Part shown: positions 52,178-60,924 of the stretch, in pieces | Position numbering within the stretch: position 1 is the first letter of the stretch | How the letters are laid out: the number at the start of each line of letters is the position of its first letter | Assembly (NCBI RefSeq): GCF_031127875.1 | Contig: NZ_JARXIA010000023.1 | Coordinates: 1-64,000, forward strand | DNA length: 64,000 nt | Direction of reading: 5' to 3' | From: Pelagicoccus sp. SDUM812005 | GTDB lineage: Bacteria; Verrucomicrobiota; Verrucomicrobiia; Opitutales; Opitutaceae | Notes under the pieces: generated by a model | What the model was told of the DNA's origin: nothing | The model's database searches: none | What the model saw: the letters and a program-made list of their open reading frames with translations, nothing else | Made by a program: the position numbers and the translations under genes

Positions 52178-53947
52178 TCAGCGCGTCGGACGAATAGACA
52201 GCAAGCTCAAGCTAGCCGTGTCGGGGTTTCCATCTACAAGGCTGACGCTGAGGGTATGCCTTCCAGGGGAATCGAATCGCAGCAGCCCCATCGGGTATCG
52301 ATGGTAAACGTGCGACGCATTTTGATTGTTCTGCAGGATCCGGCCTTCACCGCCCTCGATCCTCCAGGTCAATCGCTCCGTCCCCTTGTAGGTAAGGTCG
52401 ATGTAATAGTCGCCCGGCTCCGCCACATCGACAGTCCATACAGCCTTCCCGCCATTCGACCATTTGCTTACCTGGTTCATGTGCTTCCATTCGCCAAACT
52501 TCTCCATCCAACGGATCTCTTCCTTCACCGCGTTTTCGACCTCTGCGAACTCGACATACATATCGGACCGCGAATTGGGAAGCACCGCCAACGTTTGGTC
52601 CACCTCAGGGGCTCCGGAAAGCTCGACCTGGACAAGCGTCGCAACCTTGGATCGCTGGACATCCGCCAAGTCCAAGGCCACCCATCCAGATTTCTTGCGC
52701 CACTCCACCGGAACAGACTTCCCCTTAGCTACAACCTTTGCCGACTTGATGTCGTTGCGAAGGCCGGGGAGATAGATCAATTCGTCATCCGGCCAGTCGA
52801 ATACGACGAGATTCAATGTATTCCCTTGCACGGTGACGTCCCCCCAAGGCAAGGCACGTCCCCAGGGCGACGGGTCCGCACCGTAAACGACGCTCGGGTT
52901 CTCCTGTATCCACCTACCGGATTCAAGCAAGTACTTTACCGCTTCCTCAGGCACCCTCCCAGATCCGTCCGGCCCAATATTCAGCAAGTAGGTTCCGCCA
53001 CGAGCGACCGTCGAAACGACTCGCTTGAGTATTTCGTGTGCATCCTTCCAGTTGCTGTCGTACCAAGCGTAAGACCAGGAGTCGTTAGTGGTATCGCAGG
53101 ACTCCCAGAGGCCATCAGCATTTCGCACCGGTACATCCATGTCACCCTTGCTCGCATAGTCGCCCATGCCATGTCCGATACGGCTGCAAAGCAGCGCATT
53201 TGGCTGAACCTCCGCAACATACCGAGCCAACTTCTCGGCATACTCCTTCGGGATATTTCCCGGCGTATCGAACCAGATGTAGTCCAAATCTCCATACTGC
53301 GTGCAAATTTCCTTCACCTGCGGGAAGCACTTTTCCTCAAAGTATTGGGCAAAGGTCGCTGGCGTCCCATCCTCGTTGACCTTCGGTCCTCCAGAGCCGC
53401 CCGGCGCCGTCCAATCCTGATTGTGCGAATAGTAGAATCCGAATCCGAGACCGAACTCCTCGCAGGCTTCCGCCAACTCCTTCATGGGATCCCTCTTAAA
53501 CGGCGACGCATCCACGATATTGAAAGGGTGCTCGGACTTGAACATTGCAAACCCCTCGTGGTGCTTGGAGGTGATGATGATCCACTTCATGCCCGCCTCC
53601 TTGGCCACCCTTGCGATGTAACGCGCGTCGAATTCGCTCGGGTTAAAGTCAGCGGCGACCTTCATGTACTCCTTGGGCGGGATTCCCGCCACGCGCGGAT
53701 TCATGATCCACTCCCCAATCCCGTAGTAGGTCTTTCCCTCCCACTTGCCGGCAAGCTTCGAATACAGGCCCCAGTGAATGAACATGCCATAGTTCCCGTC
53801 CCGAAACAAGGCCACGCGTTCGCTATCCGCAGCCCCTTGCCTCGTGGTTTCCCCACCCCACATCTCGTCCATGTTCTTGCTCCCAGCCAAACACTGCAGA
53901 GCAAAAGCAGCCATAAATCCTACCGTAAGTCTTTTAATCTTTTTCAT
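52178..53947 (-). CDS. Secreted GH29 alpha-L-fucosidase
   Basis: A 589-residue GH29 enzyme with a signal peptide (residues 1-22). The barrel starts GMFIHWGLYSKLAGKW, with IIITSKHHEGFAMF and the nucleophile Asp227 in YIWFDTPGN. RGGTYLLNIGPDGSGRVP is the usual end-of-barrel motif. About 100 residues at the C-terminus (YYIDLTYKGTERLTWRIEGG) form a beta-sandwich binding-type module. It would remove alpha-L-fucose from glycans in the periplasm or outside the cell. The gene is upstream of the TonB receptor on the same strand with a 302-base gap. Confidence 0.9.
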   Translation of the reverse strand: MKKIKRLTVGFMAAFALQCLAGSKNMDEMWGGETTRQGAADSERVALFRDGNYGMFIHWGLYSKLAGKWEGKTYYGIGEWIMNPRVAGIPPKEYMKVAADFNPSEFDARYIARVAKEAGMKWIIITSKHHEGFAMFKSEHPFNIVDASPFKRDPMKELAEACEEFGLGFGFYYSHNQDWTAPGGSGGPKVNEDGTPATFAQYFEEKCFPQVKEICTQYGDLDYIWFDTPGNIPKEYAEKLARYVAEVQPNALLCSRIGHGMGDYASKGDMDVPVRNADGLWESCDTTNDSWSYAWYDSNWKDAHEILKRVVSTVARGGTYLLNIGPDGSGRVPEEAVKYLLESGRWIQENPSVVYGADPSPWGRALPWGDVTVQGNTLNLVVFDWPDDELIYLPGLRNDIKSAKVVAKGKSVPVEWRKKSGWVALDLADVQRSKVATLVQVELSGAPEVDQTLAVLPNSRSDMYVEFAEVENAVKEEIRWMEKFGEWKHMNQVSKWSNGGKAVWTVDVAEPGDYYIDLTYKGTERLTWRIEGGEGRILQNNQNASHVYHRYPMGLLRFDSPGRHTLSVSLVDGNPDTASLSLLSIRPTR

Positions 53948-54144
53948 CGAAATTGTTAATTCTCGTAGTCCAGCCCTGCCCTCGCTCCTCCCAACTGCCG
54001 CCCAGGCGCGATGACGGGCGCAGCAAGCGGCCCAACAAGATACGTCTTCATTCGCGGGTAAGGGATAAGGGTTCGAGGTAGGGCCGGGGCTCCAGCGCCC
54101 AACGACCGAAACGAAGATACCGCAAGCCCTCGATTCCGTTATCC

Positions 54145-54161
54145 CGTATTCACGTGATACG
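54145..54161. promoter_or_regulatory. CACGTG-centred near-palindrome before the sensor kinase
   Basis: CGTATTCACGTGATACG is a near-perfect dyad around CACGTG, of the size and form of LacI/GalR operators. It lies about 75 bases before the kinase ATG in the gap shared with the divergent fucosidase. Confidence 0.45.
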
Positions 54162-54236
54162 CCTACAAACTGGTTGATCTACCCTCCCTACGACGGTTTG
54201 ACTCCCCCTTCCCTCGACCTAAGCTTATTTCCCGCA

Positions 54237-56258
54237 ATGCCCCTCCCTTTCCCCCTTAACCCTTTCACCGCGAGGCCGCCCCTCCGGCAGCTTATCCTGC
54301 TGCTAGCCTGCTTCGCCATGGCCTGCATCGCCCACGCGACTCCGCAAGGCATCAGCAAACTTTCCCTCGAGGAACTGCAGACGCGCCGTCACGAGATCGA
54401 AGCCGAACTGACGCAGCTCGCGAACTTCAACCTTCGCGTAGGCATCGGTTCGATCTGCTTCCGTTCCATGCCCCAGTCCAGCGAGGACGCGCCGGAATGG
54501 GTGCAGATCGATTTCGACAAGGAGTACGAGATCGACCAAGTCGCCCTCGTCCCAGCAATCTGGAGAGACAACGAAAACGGCTACCGGGACGACGGCTTCC
54601 CCACCGAATTCCTAATCGTCGCCGGCAATTCGAAGACGCCCCACGGAACCATTATCAAGGAGGTCAAAGCCGGTCCGCACCACATACCGCGAGTCGCTCC
54701 CCTTATCATCCCCCTAGAAAACGTAACCGCATCCTGGGTACGTATCGAATCCAAAAAACTCACGCCGAGATTCCATGACGGAAGCTACATTCTGCAGTTC
54801 TCCGAAATCATGGTCTTCAGCGAATCCGACAACGTCGCGCTCAACCAACGGGTATCCTCATCCTCCGAACAGAGAGCCGGCGTCGGAGCTGCCTATCGTC
54901 GCGCCAACCTAGTCGACGGATTTCTTCCCTACATCATGGATGCGGCGCAGGGGACGAAGAGCAATCCCTACTTAAGCGGTATCGGAATCGGCGAAACATC
55001 CAGCATCATATTCGACCTGGTGGACGCCCACCCCATAACCAAACTTCGGATACACACCATAGAGCAAGCAGACACCGTCCCGCACGCCCTCCAACCAAAT
55101 TTCGCTCTTCCCAAACGCTTCCTATTCGAAGGAGCCAACAACCCTGACTTTTCCGACGCCATCCTCCTCTGGGACTTCAAACACGAGGACCTCTTCGAAA
55201 TATCGCCGATCATCACCAAACGAATCGAAGCCTCCCCTCCTGTCCGCTATATCCGCCTCCGCCAAATTGAACCGTTTATATTCGAAGGGTACGCCGACAA
55301 CGGCATGCCACTCATCGGCACTCGAATCGGATTCGCCGAAGTCGAAATCTTCTCCCGCGAAACAAACGTGGCCAAAGGCAAACCCGTAAGCTCCAGCTTC
55401 AACGACCCTCTCTTCGAACGCCACCGCCCCCTCTCGCTTGCCACCGACGGACACAACATATTCGGCGAGATCCTAGGGTTCAAAGAGTGGCTAAACCAAC
55501 TCGCCCGCCGCCACGACCTCCAGTACGAACTCCCCTTCATCAACCAAGCGATTGAGCTCCGCGTTGAATCCCAAAAACGAAACCTCCGCATTTGGACCTG
55601 GAGCGCCGTCGCATTCGCCACCCTCGCCGTATTCATATTCCTGATCGACCGCATCCTCCGCCAACGCGCCATCTACCGAACCCGCGAACGCATCGCAGCC
55701 GACTTACACGACGAACTCGGAGCCAACCTACACGCCATCGCGCTTCTCGGAGACCTCGCCCTTGCCTCGAAGGACAAGCCCCAGAAATCCGCTACCTACG
55801 TCGAACGCATCCGCGTCCTCGTCCGGCGCACCGGGGCCGCCGTCAAGCGCTGCACCAACATGCTCGAAACGAAAGGCCTATACCAGGACCTACCCACGGA
55901 AATGAAACAAATCGCCAAGCGACTCATGCCCGACCTCGAACACACCCTAGAAATCGAGGGCGAAAATTTTCTATATAAAGTAAAGCAGCGGAAGCGGATC
56001 GACCTTTTCCTTTTCTATAAAGAAAGCCTCATCAATCTCCTCAGGCACTCCAACGCCACCCAGGCCCGCTCGAAGCTAACCATCACTTCCAAAGACCTCT
56101 CCATCGAAATAGCCGACAACGGCAAAGGACTCCCCGCCCCACACGCAAGCGCCCCGCCTCGCTCCCTAGCGCGGCGAGCCCGGCTAATCGGCGGAAAGGT
56201 CACCTTATCTTCCAACGAAACAGGAGGCACCTCCATAAAACTGAAGATGAACCTCTAA
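54237..56258 (+). CDS. Sensor histidine kinase with discoidin-type extracellular domains
   Basis: A 673-residue membrane kinase. After a signal peptide (LILLLACFAMACIAHA) come two beta-sandwich F5/8-type (discoidin) domains, about 60-200 and 210-395 (WVQIDFDKEYEIDQVALVPA; SSIIFDLVDAHPITKLRIHT). A transmembrane helix follows (about 451-474), then a HisKA_3 domain with His491 in ADLHDELGANL and an ATPase domain (LINLLRHSNA, IADNGKGLP). The start at MPLPF is chosen for the signal peptide. Discoidin domains bind sugars, so it may sense glycans outside the cytoplasm. The response regulator follows 24 bases later. Confidence 0.85.
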   Translation: MPLPFPLNPFTARPPLRQLILLLACFAMACIAHATPQGISKLSLEELQTRRHEIEAELTQLANFNLRVGIGSICFRSMPQSSEDAPEWVQIDFDKEYEIDQVALVPAIWRDNENGYRDDGFPTEFLIVAGNSKTPHGTIIKEVKAGPHHIPRVAPLIIPLENVTASWVRIESKKLTPRFHDGSYILQFSEIMVFSESDNVALNQRVSSSSEQRAGVGAAYRRANLVDGFLPYIMDAAQGTKSNPYLSGIGIGETSSIIFDLVDAHPITKLRIHTIEQADTVPHALQPNFALPKRFLFEGANNPDFSDAILLWDFKHEDLFEISPIITKRIEASPPVRYIRLRQIEPFIFEGYADNGMPLIGTRIGFAEVEIFSRETNVAKGKPVSSSFNDPLFERHRPLSLATDGHNIFGEILGFKEWLNQLARRHDLQYELPFINQAIELRVESQKRNLRIWTWSAVAFATLAVFIFLIDRILRQRAIYRTRERIAADLHDELGANLHAIALLGDLALASKDKPQKSATYVERIRVLVRRTGAAVKRCTNMLETKGLYQDLPTEMKQIAKRLMPDLEHTLEIEGENFLYKVKQRKRIDLFLFYKESLINLLRHSNATQARSKLTITSKDLSIEIADNGKGLPAPHASAPPRSLARRARLIGGKVTLSSNETGGTSIKLKMNL

Positions 56259-56282
56259 GCCATCAGCCCCCAACCATTCTCA

Positions 56283-56948
56283 ATGAGCAACACGCCCCCT
56301 ACCCGCATCGTCTTAATCGAGGACAACCAGGAATACCGCGATGTCATAAAACTCGCCCTAGCCGAGGTAGAAGACCTCGAGCTAGAAGAGAAATTCGGCA
56401 CCTGCGAAATCGCCCTCCGCTACCTGCAAGACCTCTCCAACAAACGCCCTGACATCATCCTCCTCGACCTCCGGCTCCCGGGGATGCTTGGTCTCGAAGC
56501 CATTCCATTCATCAAGGATTACTCGCCCAAAACTAAAATCATCGTCCTCACCCTCTCCGACAGCGAATCCGACGTCCTCAACGCCATATCCCTAGGCGCC
56601 TCCGGATACCTGCTCAAATCCGCCACCCTGGACGAAATCGTCAGCGGCATTCGCGCCGTACAGAACGGAGCCGCCACCCTCGACCCGAGCGTAGCCCACT
56701 TCCTCTTGCAAAAGCTCAAAAAGCACATCCCTCAAAACGCGCTGGGCATCGAACTCTCCCAACGCGAACTGGAGATCCTAACCCTGCTCGGAGAAGGACT
56801 CGTGAAGAAGGAAATCGCCGACCAGCTCGGCATCGGCTACACCACGGTCGATACCCACGTCAGGCACATCTACGAAAAACTCCAGGTTCGAAACGCTCCT
56901 TCCGCAGTCGGCAAAGCCTACAAGCTTGGGCTCTTCAACGACGAATAG
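56283..56948 (+). CDS. NarL/LuxR-type response regulator
   Basis: A 221-residue two-domain regulator: a receiver (acidic pocket in IEDN, phosphorylated Asp62 in LLDLRLPG, TLSDSESD, Lys near GYLLKSA) and a C-terminal LuxR-type helix-turn-helix (LSQRELEILTLLGEGLVKKE, YTTVDTHVRHIYEKLQV). It is the cognate partner of the upstream HisKA_3 kinase, since this kinase class pairs with NarL-type regulators. Likely targets are the surrounding glycan genes, possibly via the palindromes noted near them. Confidence 0.9.
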   Translation: MSNTPPTRIVLIEDNQEYRDVIKLALAEVEDLELEEKFGTCEIALRYLQDLSNKRPDIILLDLRLPGMLGLEAIPFIKDYSPKTKIIVLTLSDSESDVLNAISLGASGYLLKSATLDEIVSGIRAVQNGAATLDPSVAHFLLQKLKKHIPQNALGIELSQRELEILTLLGEGLVKKEIADQLGIGYTTVDTHVRHIYEKLQVRNAPSAVGKAYKLGLFNDE

Positions 56949-56980
56949 CCCTCCAACTCAAGAAGTCTACTGGCGGGGGG

Positions 56981-58363
56981 TTACCGCTGCGTGAAGTCCT
57001 GCACGTCTTCCAGGATAACGCGCTCCCGCAAGTCCGGGGCTCGCGCGCTCAGGCGCACGTTGCGGAATTCGACGTTCCTAGCATGCCGAATATAAGCGCC
57101 CCACGCAGGTAGCGTCCCGAAGAAGAAAGCCTCCGGATACTGGGCCTCCCGCTCGGGAACGACCCTTGCCGCGTCCTCAGCCGTGCCGCCGCCGGGAAAG
57201 GAGATTTCGATATTTTCGAGAAGGACGTCCTCGATATAATGCCCCGGGATCCCAGAAATCATGATACCGCAACGCTTCGGATCGTCGCTCACCACCGTGG
57301 CCTTCAGGTTGCTGATATGTATATCGCGCACGATCCCCGGAGGCACGCCCTCCGATTTCGCATCGGTCGCATAGATTTGCTCGGTGGGCGCGTCATAGGC
57401 TCGCCCTCGATTTCCAAGGCGAATGAACAGCGGCCCTTCCACGTTGTTTGCCACGATATTTTGGATACGAATTCCTTCGATCAAACCACCGTCTACGATC
57501 ATCAGCTTTATCGCTCCCATTCGCGTATCCGAAAAGTCGCAGTCCGTTACCAGCATATTGCGGAATCCGCCCCGCGAGGAAGTGCCCAGCTTGAAGGCCG
57601 AGGTGTGGCTCACCACCCGACAGTTCCGCACCACGAAGTTCTCGCACAGGCGCGTACTGGTGCTCTTGGGACAAATGGAATCGTCGCCCGTCACGATGTT
57701 GCAGTCCTCGATCAACACGTTCTTGCAGCCGTCCAAATCCAAGCCGTCGTTATTCGTATTCACATGGCTATCGATCGTAATCCCGCGAAAAATCAAGTTG
57801 TCGCAATCGATCATGTGCGTGCACCACGAGGCCGCGTTCTTTAGCGTGATCCCCTCGAAGGTCACATTCTGGCAATTCACGAAGCGAATAAGCATCGGAC
57901 GGTCCCCCAACGAACCGTCTTCGAGCTTCACCGGAAATGTCTCGCGATGGCCGCGTCCATCGATGCCCCCCTTGCCGCTTAGCTTCACGTTGCTAGCGTT
58001 CTCAGCGAAAATAAGACATTCGTCGAAGGCTGGAGCCTCGATCGCGGGATAAACGTCTCGCGCATAGTCGTCAATAGACTTGCTACCGAGCAACTCCGTC
58101 CCCTCGCCCAAATGCAGCTCTAGGTCGCTTTTCAGCTTCAAAGTTCCCACCACATAGCGACCCGCCACAACCTTGATCACGCTTCCCGGCTCGGCCCGAT
58201 CGATAAGCGATTGGAAGGCCTTCGTCTCCAAGGCCCGGCCATCCCCCACCAAGCCTAAGCGGCCCGGCGAGACAACGATCTCCGCGGCAGCGCGCACGCA
58301 TACCTGCGCGACGGCGAGCGCGAAGAGTAAAAAGAAGAAGGACCTTAGAAGGGGAAGTTTCAT
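56981..58363 (-). CDS. Secreted GH28-family glycosidase, copy 2
   Basis: A 460-residue GH28 enzyme with a signal peptide (SFFFLLFALAVAQVCVRAAA). Catalytic Asp motifs are NNDGLDLDG (near 200) and TGDDSICPKS (near 224). As in copy 1, the GHG motif is replaced by LGTSSRGGF. The two copies are similar throughout, including the ends (EDVLLENIEISFPGGGTAED, AWGAYIRHARNVEFRNV), so they come from a duplication and act on related substrates. I use the ATG at 58363 because the signal peptide starts there. It is the last gene of the four-gene minus-strand run from 62889, 133 bases after the propeller gene. Confidence 0.85.
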   Translation of the reverse strand: MKLPLLRSFFFLLFALAVAQVCVRAAAEIVVSPGRLGLVGDGRALETKAFQSLIDRAEPGSVIKVVAGRYVVGTLKLKSDLELHLGEGTELLGSKSIDDYARDVYPAIEAPAFDECLIFAENASNVKLSGKGGIDGRGHRETFPVKLEDGSLGDRPMLIRFVNCQNVTFEGITLKNAASWCTHMIDCDNLIFRGITIDSHVNTNNDGLDLDGCKNVLIEDCNIVTGDDSICPKSTSTRLCENFVVRNCRVVSHTSAFKLGTSSRGGFRNMLVTDCDFSDTRMGAIKLMIVDGGLIEGIRIQNIVANNVEGPLFIRLGNRGRAYDAPTEQIYATDAKSEGVPPGIVRDIHISNLKATVVSDDPKRCGIMISGIPGHYIEDVLLENIEISFPGGGTAEDAARVVPEREAQYPEAFFFGTLPAWGAYIRHARNVEFRNVRLSARAPDLRERVILEDVQDFTQR

Positions 58364-58496
58364 GACGGGATAAAAGGTGATACCTGCAATCGAAAGCTTC
58401 GTAGCATAACAAAAGCCTTCGCGCCTCGACATCATCCGTTTGCACGACCAACGCCGATCGCTCTAGCTGGTCGAAAGCCCGCGTGTAACAGTCCTA

Positions 58497-60041
58497 TCAA
58501 TACACTTCGTGAGCCGTGTACCAGAAACGGTGCGACGAAATAGCGCTAAGCGAGGAGCTGATCTCTTGCGGCAAACGTATATCGTAAACGCGGTTCGCCA
58601 CAGGCTTCTCCTTAAGCTCTAAGCGCAGCACCTTGCCTTCCACCGATATGCGAGAACAGGGAACCGTCTCCAGCTCGTACTTCTTGGAGCCGTAGCTGCT
58701 GTGATACGCGATCCGATAAGCCTCGACTTCATAATCCTCCACACTCGTGGGAGCGGCAATCGTATCGTTAAAGGTGAACTCGAATCCGCTAGGCGTCAGC
58801 CGCACCGAATCGACCTGCAAGTAGGGCTTCCCATTGTAAGTGACTCGCTTCATTCCCTCCCGCCCGGGCCAGCTCAGATGCGTTTTTCCAAGATAGAGCG
58901 TCCGGCCATCCTTCGAGTACAGCAAGCGGTTGTTTCCCATGCCTAGGTTTTGCGTATCGAGCAAGTGGGTACTGGTTCCCTGCAACTGTCCGCCCACCTC
59001 ATCCGGATAATAGTGGATAAGTCGAGAATGGTTCATGTCGCCCAAGATCAGTTGCCCCGACGCGCCCCCGCTACGGCTAGCCCCAAAGCTGTTCCGAAAC
59101 TCAAGGATCTGCGTCGGCGAATTCGCGCAGTCGCCCTGCGGCATGAGAGCCGCTGCTTTGGTCCGGAGAGATTCCAGCGTCTCGACGGGCAGGTTCGCCG
59201 GGATCGCATCCGGAGGATTATCGCTCCAGAGCAAGGACGCGGCATGGCCGTAGAACCCTCCCTCTCGGATGAGATGCAGCTTGGACGCGCCAACCCAATC
59301 GCCTTGATTGTCCGAAACCCAAAGCTGGTCTTTCGCATCTACGAATAAACCGTTTGGGGTTCGTAGTCCGGTGGCGAATACCTCCGCCTTTCGGCTACCG
59401 GGTTCGATTTTCAAGACGCAGCCCCGATACGGGACGCGGGCATACATTCGCGGTAGGTTCTCCTTCTTCTCCTTCCAATCCGGATCGCCTTCCTGCAAGC
59501 GGAAATCCCGCATGGTCAGCCCGCCCGCATCGTTCCATTCCCCACGGATCTCGTCGCGGATACCGGCGAGGTGCGAGGCCGTACCGAGGCTCAGGAAAAC
59601 GTTTCCTTGGGAATCCTTAACCGGACCGAAAGCGAACTCATGGTAGTTCCCCGTCATCCCCCAATCGTTGGAGACGAGCTCGTAGAAATCAGCGACTCCA
59701 TCGCCATCCCGGTCGTGCAAACGGGTCAGCTCCGATCGCTGCACCACGAGGATCGTTCCCGCCTCTTCCACGAAGACCCCCAAAGGCTCGTGCAAGCCCC
59801 TGGCAAAGGTCGACCACTCCTGGCTCGCTTCGTCGTAGACCATGACCTCGCCCCGATGAAAGCACACCACCAGTTGGCCAGACGCATTCGAGTCAATCCC
59901 TCCGATTTGCGGATCCACACCCTCCGGCATGTCGATGGTCTCGATTTCGTAGTAATCTTCCCAGGTAAACGCGGCTTGGACCTGGCCGGAGAAAACAATT
60001 CCCCAAACCGCAGCCGTTCCTGCTATTCGCTTCAAATTCAT
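58497..60041 (-). CDS. Sorbosone/glucose-dehydrogenase-like beta-propeller protein
   Basis: A 514-residue exported protein (signal ending near GQVQA, about residue 23). It is a six-bladed propeller related to soluble PQQ glucose and L-sorbosone dehydrogenases: LGVFVEEAGTILVVQRSELT, GNYHEFAFGP, TGLRTPNGLFVDAKDQLWV, SDNQGDWVGASKLHLI. The C-terminal 100 residues form an extra beta domain. Whether the PQQ and Ca ligands are kept cannot be judged by eye. The gene starts one base after the stop of the cytochrome c gene, so the two are coupled and could be dehydrogenase and electron acceptor. I choose the ATG before NLKRIAGTAAV; the longer ORF runs through the upstream gene. Confidence 0.75.
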   Translation of the reverse strand: MNLKRIAGTAAVWGIVFSGQVQAAFTWEDYYEIETIDMPEGVDPQIGGIDSNASGQLVVCFHRGEVMVYDEASQEWSTFARGLHEPLGVFVEEAGTILVVQRSELTRLHDRDGDGVADFYELVSNDWGMTGNYHEFAFGPVKDSQGNVFLSLGTASHLAGIRDEIRGEWNDAGGLTMRDFRLQEGDPDWKEKKENLPRMYARVPYRGCVLKIEPGSRKAEVFATGLRTPNGLFVDAKDQLWVSDNQGDWVGASKLHLIREGGFYGHAASLLWSDNPPDAIPANLPVETLESLRTKAAALMPQGDCANSPTQILEFRNSFGASRSGGASGQLILGDMNHSRLIHYYPDEVGGQLQGTSTHLLDTQNLGMGNNRLLYSKDGRTLYLGKTHLSWPGREGMKRVTYNGKPYLQVDSVRLTPSGFEFTFNDTIAAPTSVEDYEVEAYRIAYHSSYGSKKYELETVPCSRISVEGKVLRLELKEKPVANRVYDIRLPQEISSSLSAISSHRFWYTAHEVY

Positions 60042-60042
60042 G

Positions 60043-60918
60043 TTATTTCTTTTTGGGGTTGTGCGTGATCGTGAGCGTTTCGCCTTCGAGTTCGCTCTTC
60101 GTTTCCATCTCTCCCTGGTCGGAATTCCTAAGGACATACTCAGGCAATCTCGGGCTTGCACGAAACCGCCTGACAACGGCATCTCCCTCAGTATAGATCG
60201 CCTCCCGTACCGTCGTTTTACCAACTTCGTATATGAACACTGGATACCCATTCCGATCCATTTCATAGCCCTTAAAGAAAACGGCTTCGTTTCCGAAAAG
60301 CGGCTGAGCCTCTTCGTAGACAATATCGCCCACCTTGGCCAAAGCGTTTCCGTTGCTTCGCAAATAGGGCCAGCGATCGGTCTCCCCCTGCGAAATGTAG
60401 CGCAGCCGACATTTATCGGTATCCCAAACCACGTTCAGTTTCTTCGAAGTCGGCAAAGCGATCAAAACGGACGCCGGTCCCGTCTGCGGCAAAAAGGTGC
60501 GTTCCACCCGCGGACGCCGAACCATGCTGGGATGGGCGGCTAGCGGATCCGCGCTCGGCGTCCTTACCCGCTTCACTCCAACCGAGACTTTCTTGATGTA
60601 GTCGAAAATCTCCGACAGCTCCTTCTCGGGAATATGCACCATGGACGGCATCTGCGGCATAAACTCCCGCTTCCTGCCGGGCTCCAGGCACCACTGGATG
60701 AAATCGGCCCGACTCTGCTCGGTATACAGTTCAGAGATCTCGACCAAGGAAGGCCCCACCAAGGCTCGGTCCAGTTCGTGGCAAGCCTGGCAATTCGTCT
60801 GAAAGGCAGGCGGGGCCGCGAGCTCTTCGCCATTCAACGGCGCCAAGCCAGCAATCGTCGCAACGCAGGAGAACAGTCCTCCCAGGCGAAGGTTTCGTTT
60901 CGATATCCATCTTTTCAT
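60043..60918 (-). CDS. Secreted cytochrome c with C-terminal beta domain
   Basis: A 291-residue exported protein. After the signal peptide comes one cytochrome c domain (about 35-115) with CQACH and a Met ligand in the MPQMPSMVHIP region. Residues about 135-291 form a beta-rich domain (LIALPTSKKLNVVWDTDKCR, FFKGYEMDRNGYPVFIYEV) found in planctomycete-verrucomicrobial heme proteins of unclear function. It lies between the GH29-DUF1080 gene (six bases) and the propeller gene (one base), so the three are clearly one translational unit. It likely takes electrons from the propeller dehydrogenase. Confidence 0.82.
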   Translation of the reverse strand: MKRWISKRNLRLGGLFSCVATIAGLAPLNGEELAAPPAFQTNCQACHELDRALVGPSLVEISELYTEQSRADFIQWCLEPGRKREFMPQMPSMVHIPEKELSEIFDYIKKVSVGVKRVRTPSADPLAAHPSMVRRPRVERTFLPQTGPASVLIALPTSKKLNVVWDTDKCRLRYISQGETDRWPYLRSNGNALAKVGDIVYEEAQPLFGNEAVFFKGYEMDRNGYPVFIYEVGKTTVREAIYTEGDAVVRRFRASPRLPEYVLRNSDQGEMETKSELEGETLTITHNPKKK

Positions 60919-60924
60919 TACAAG

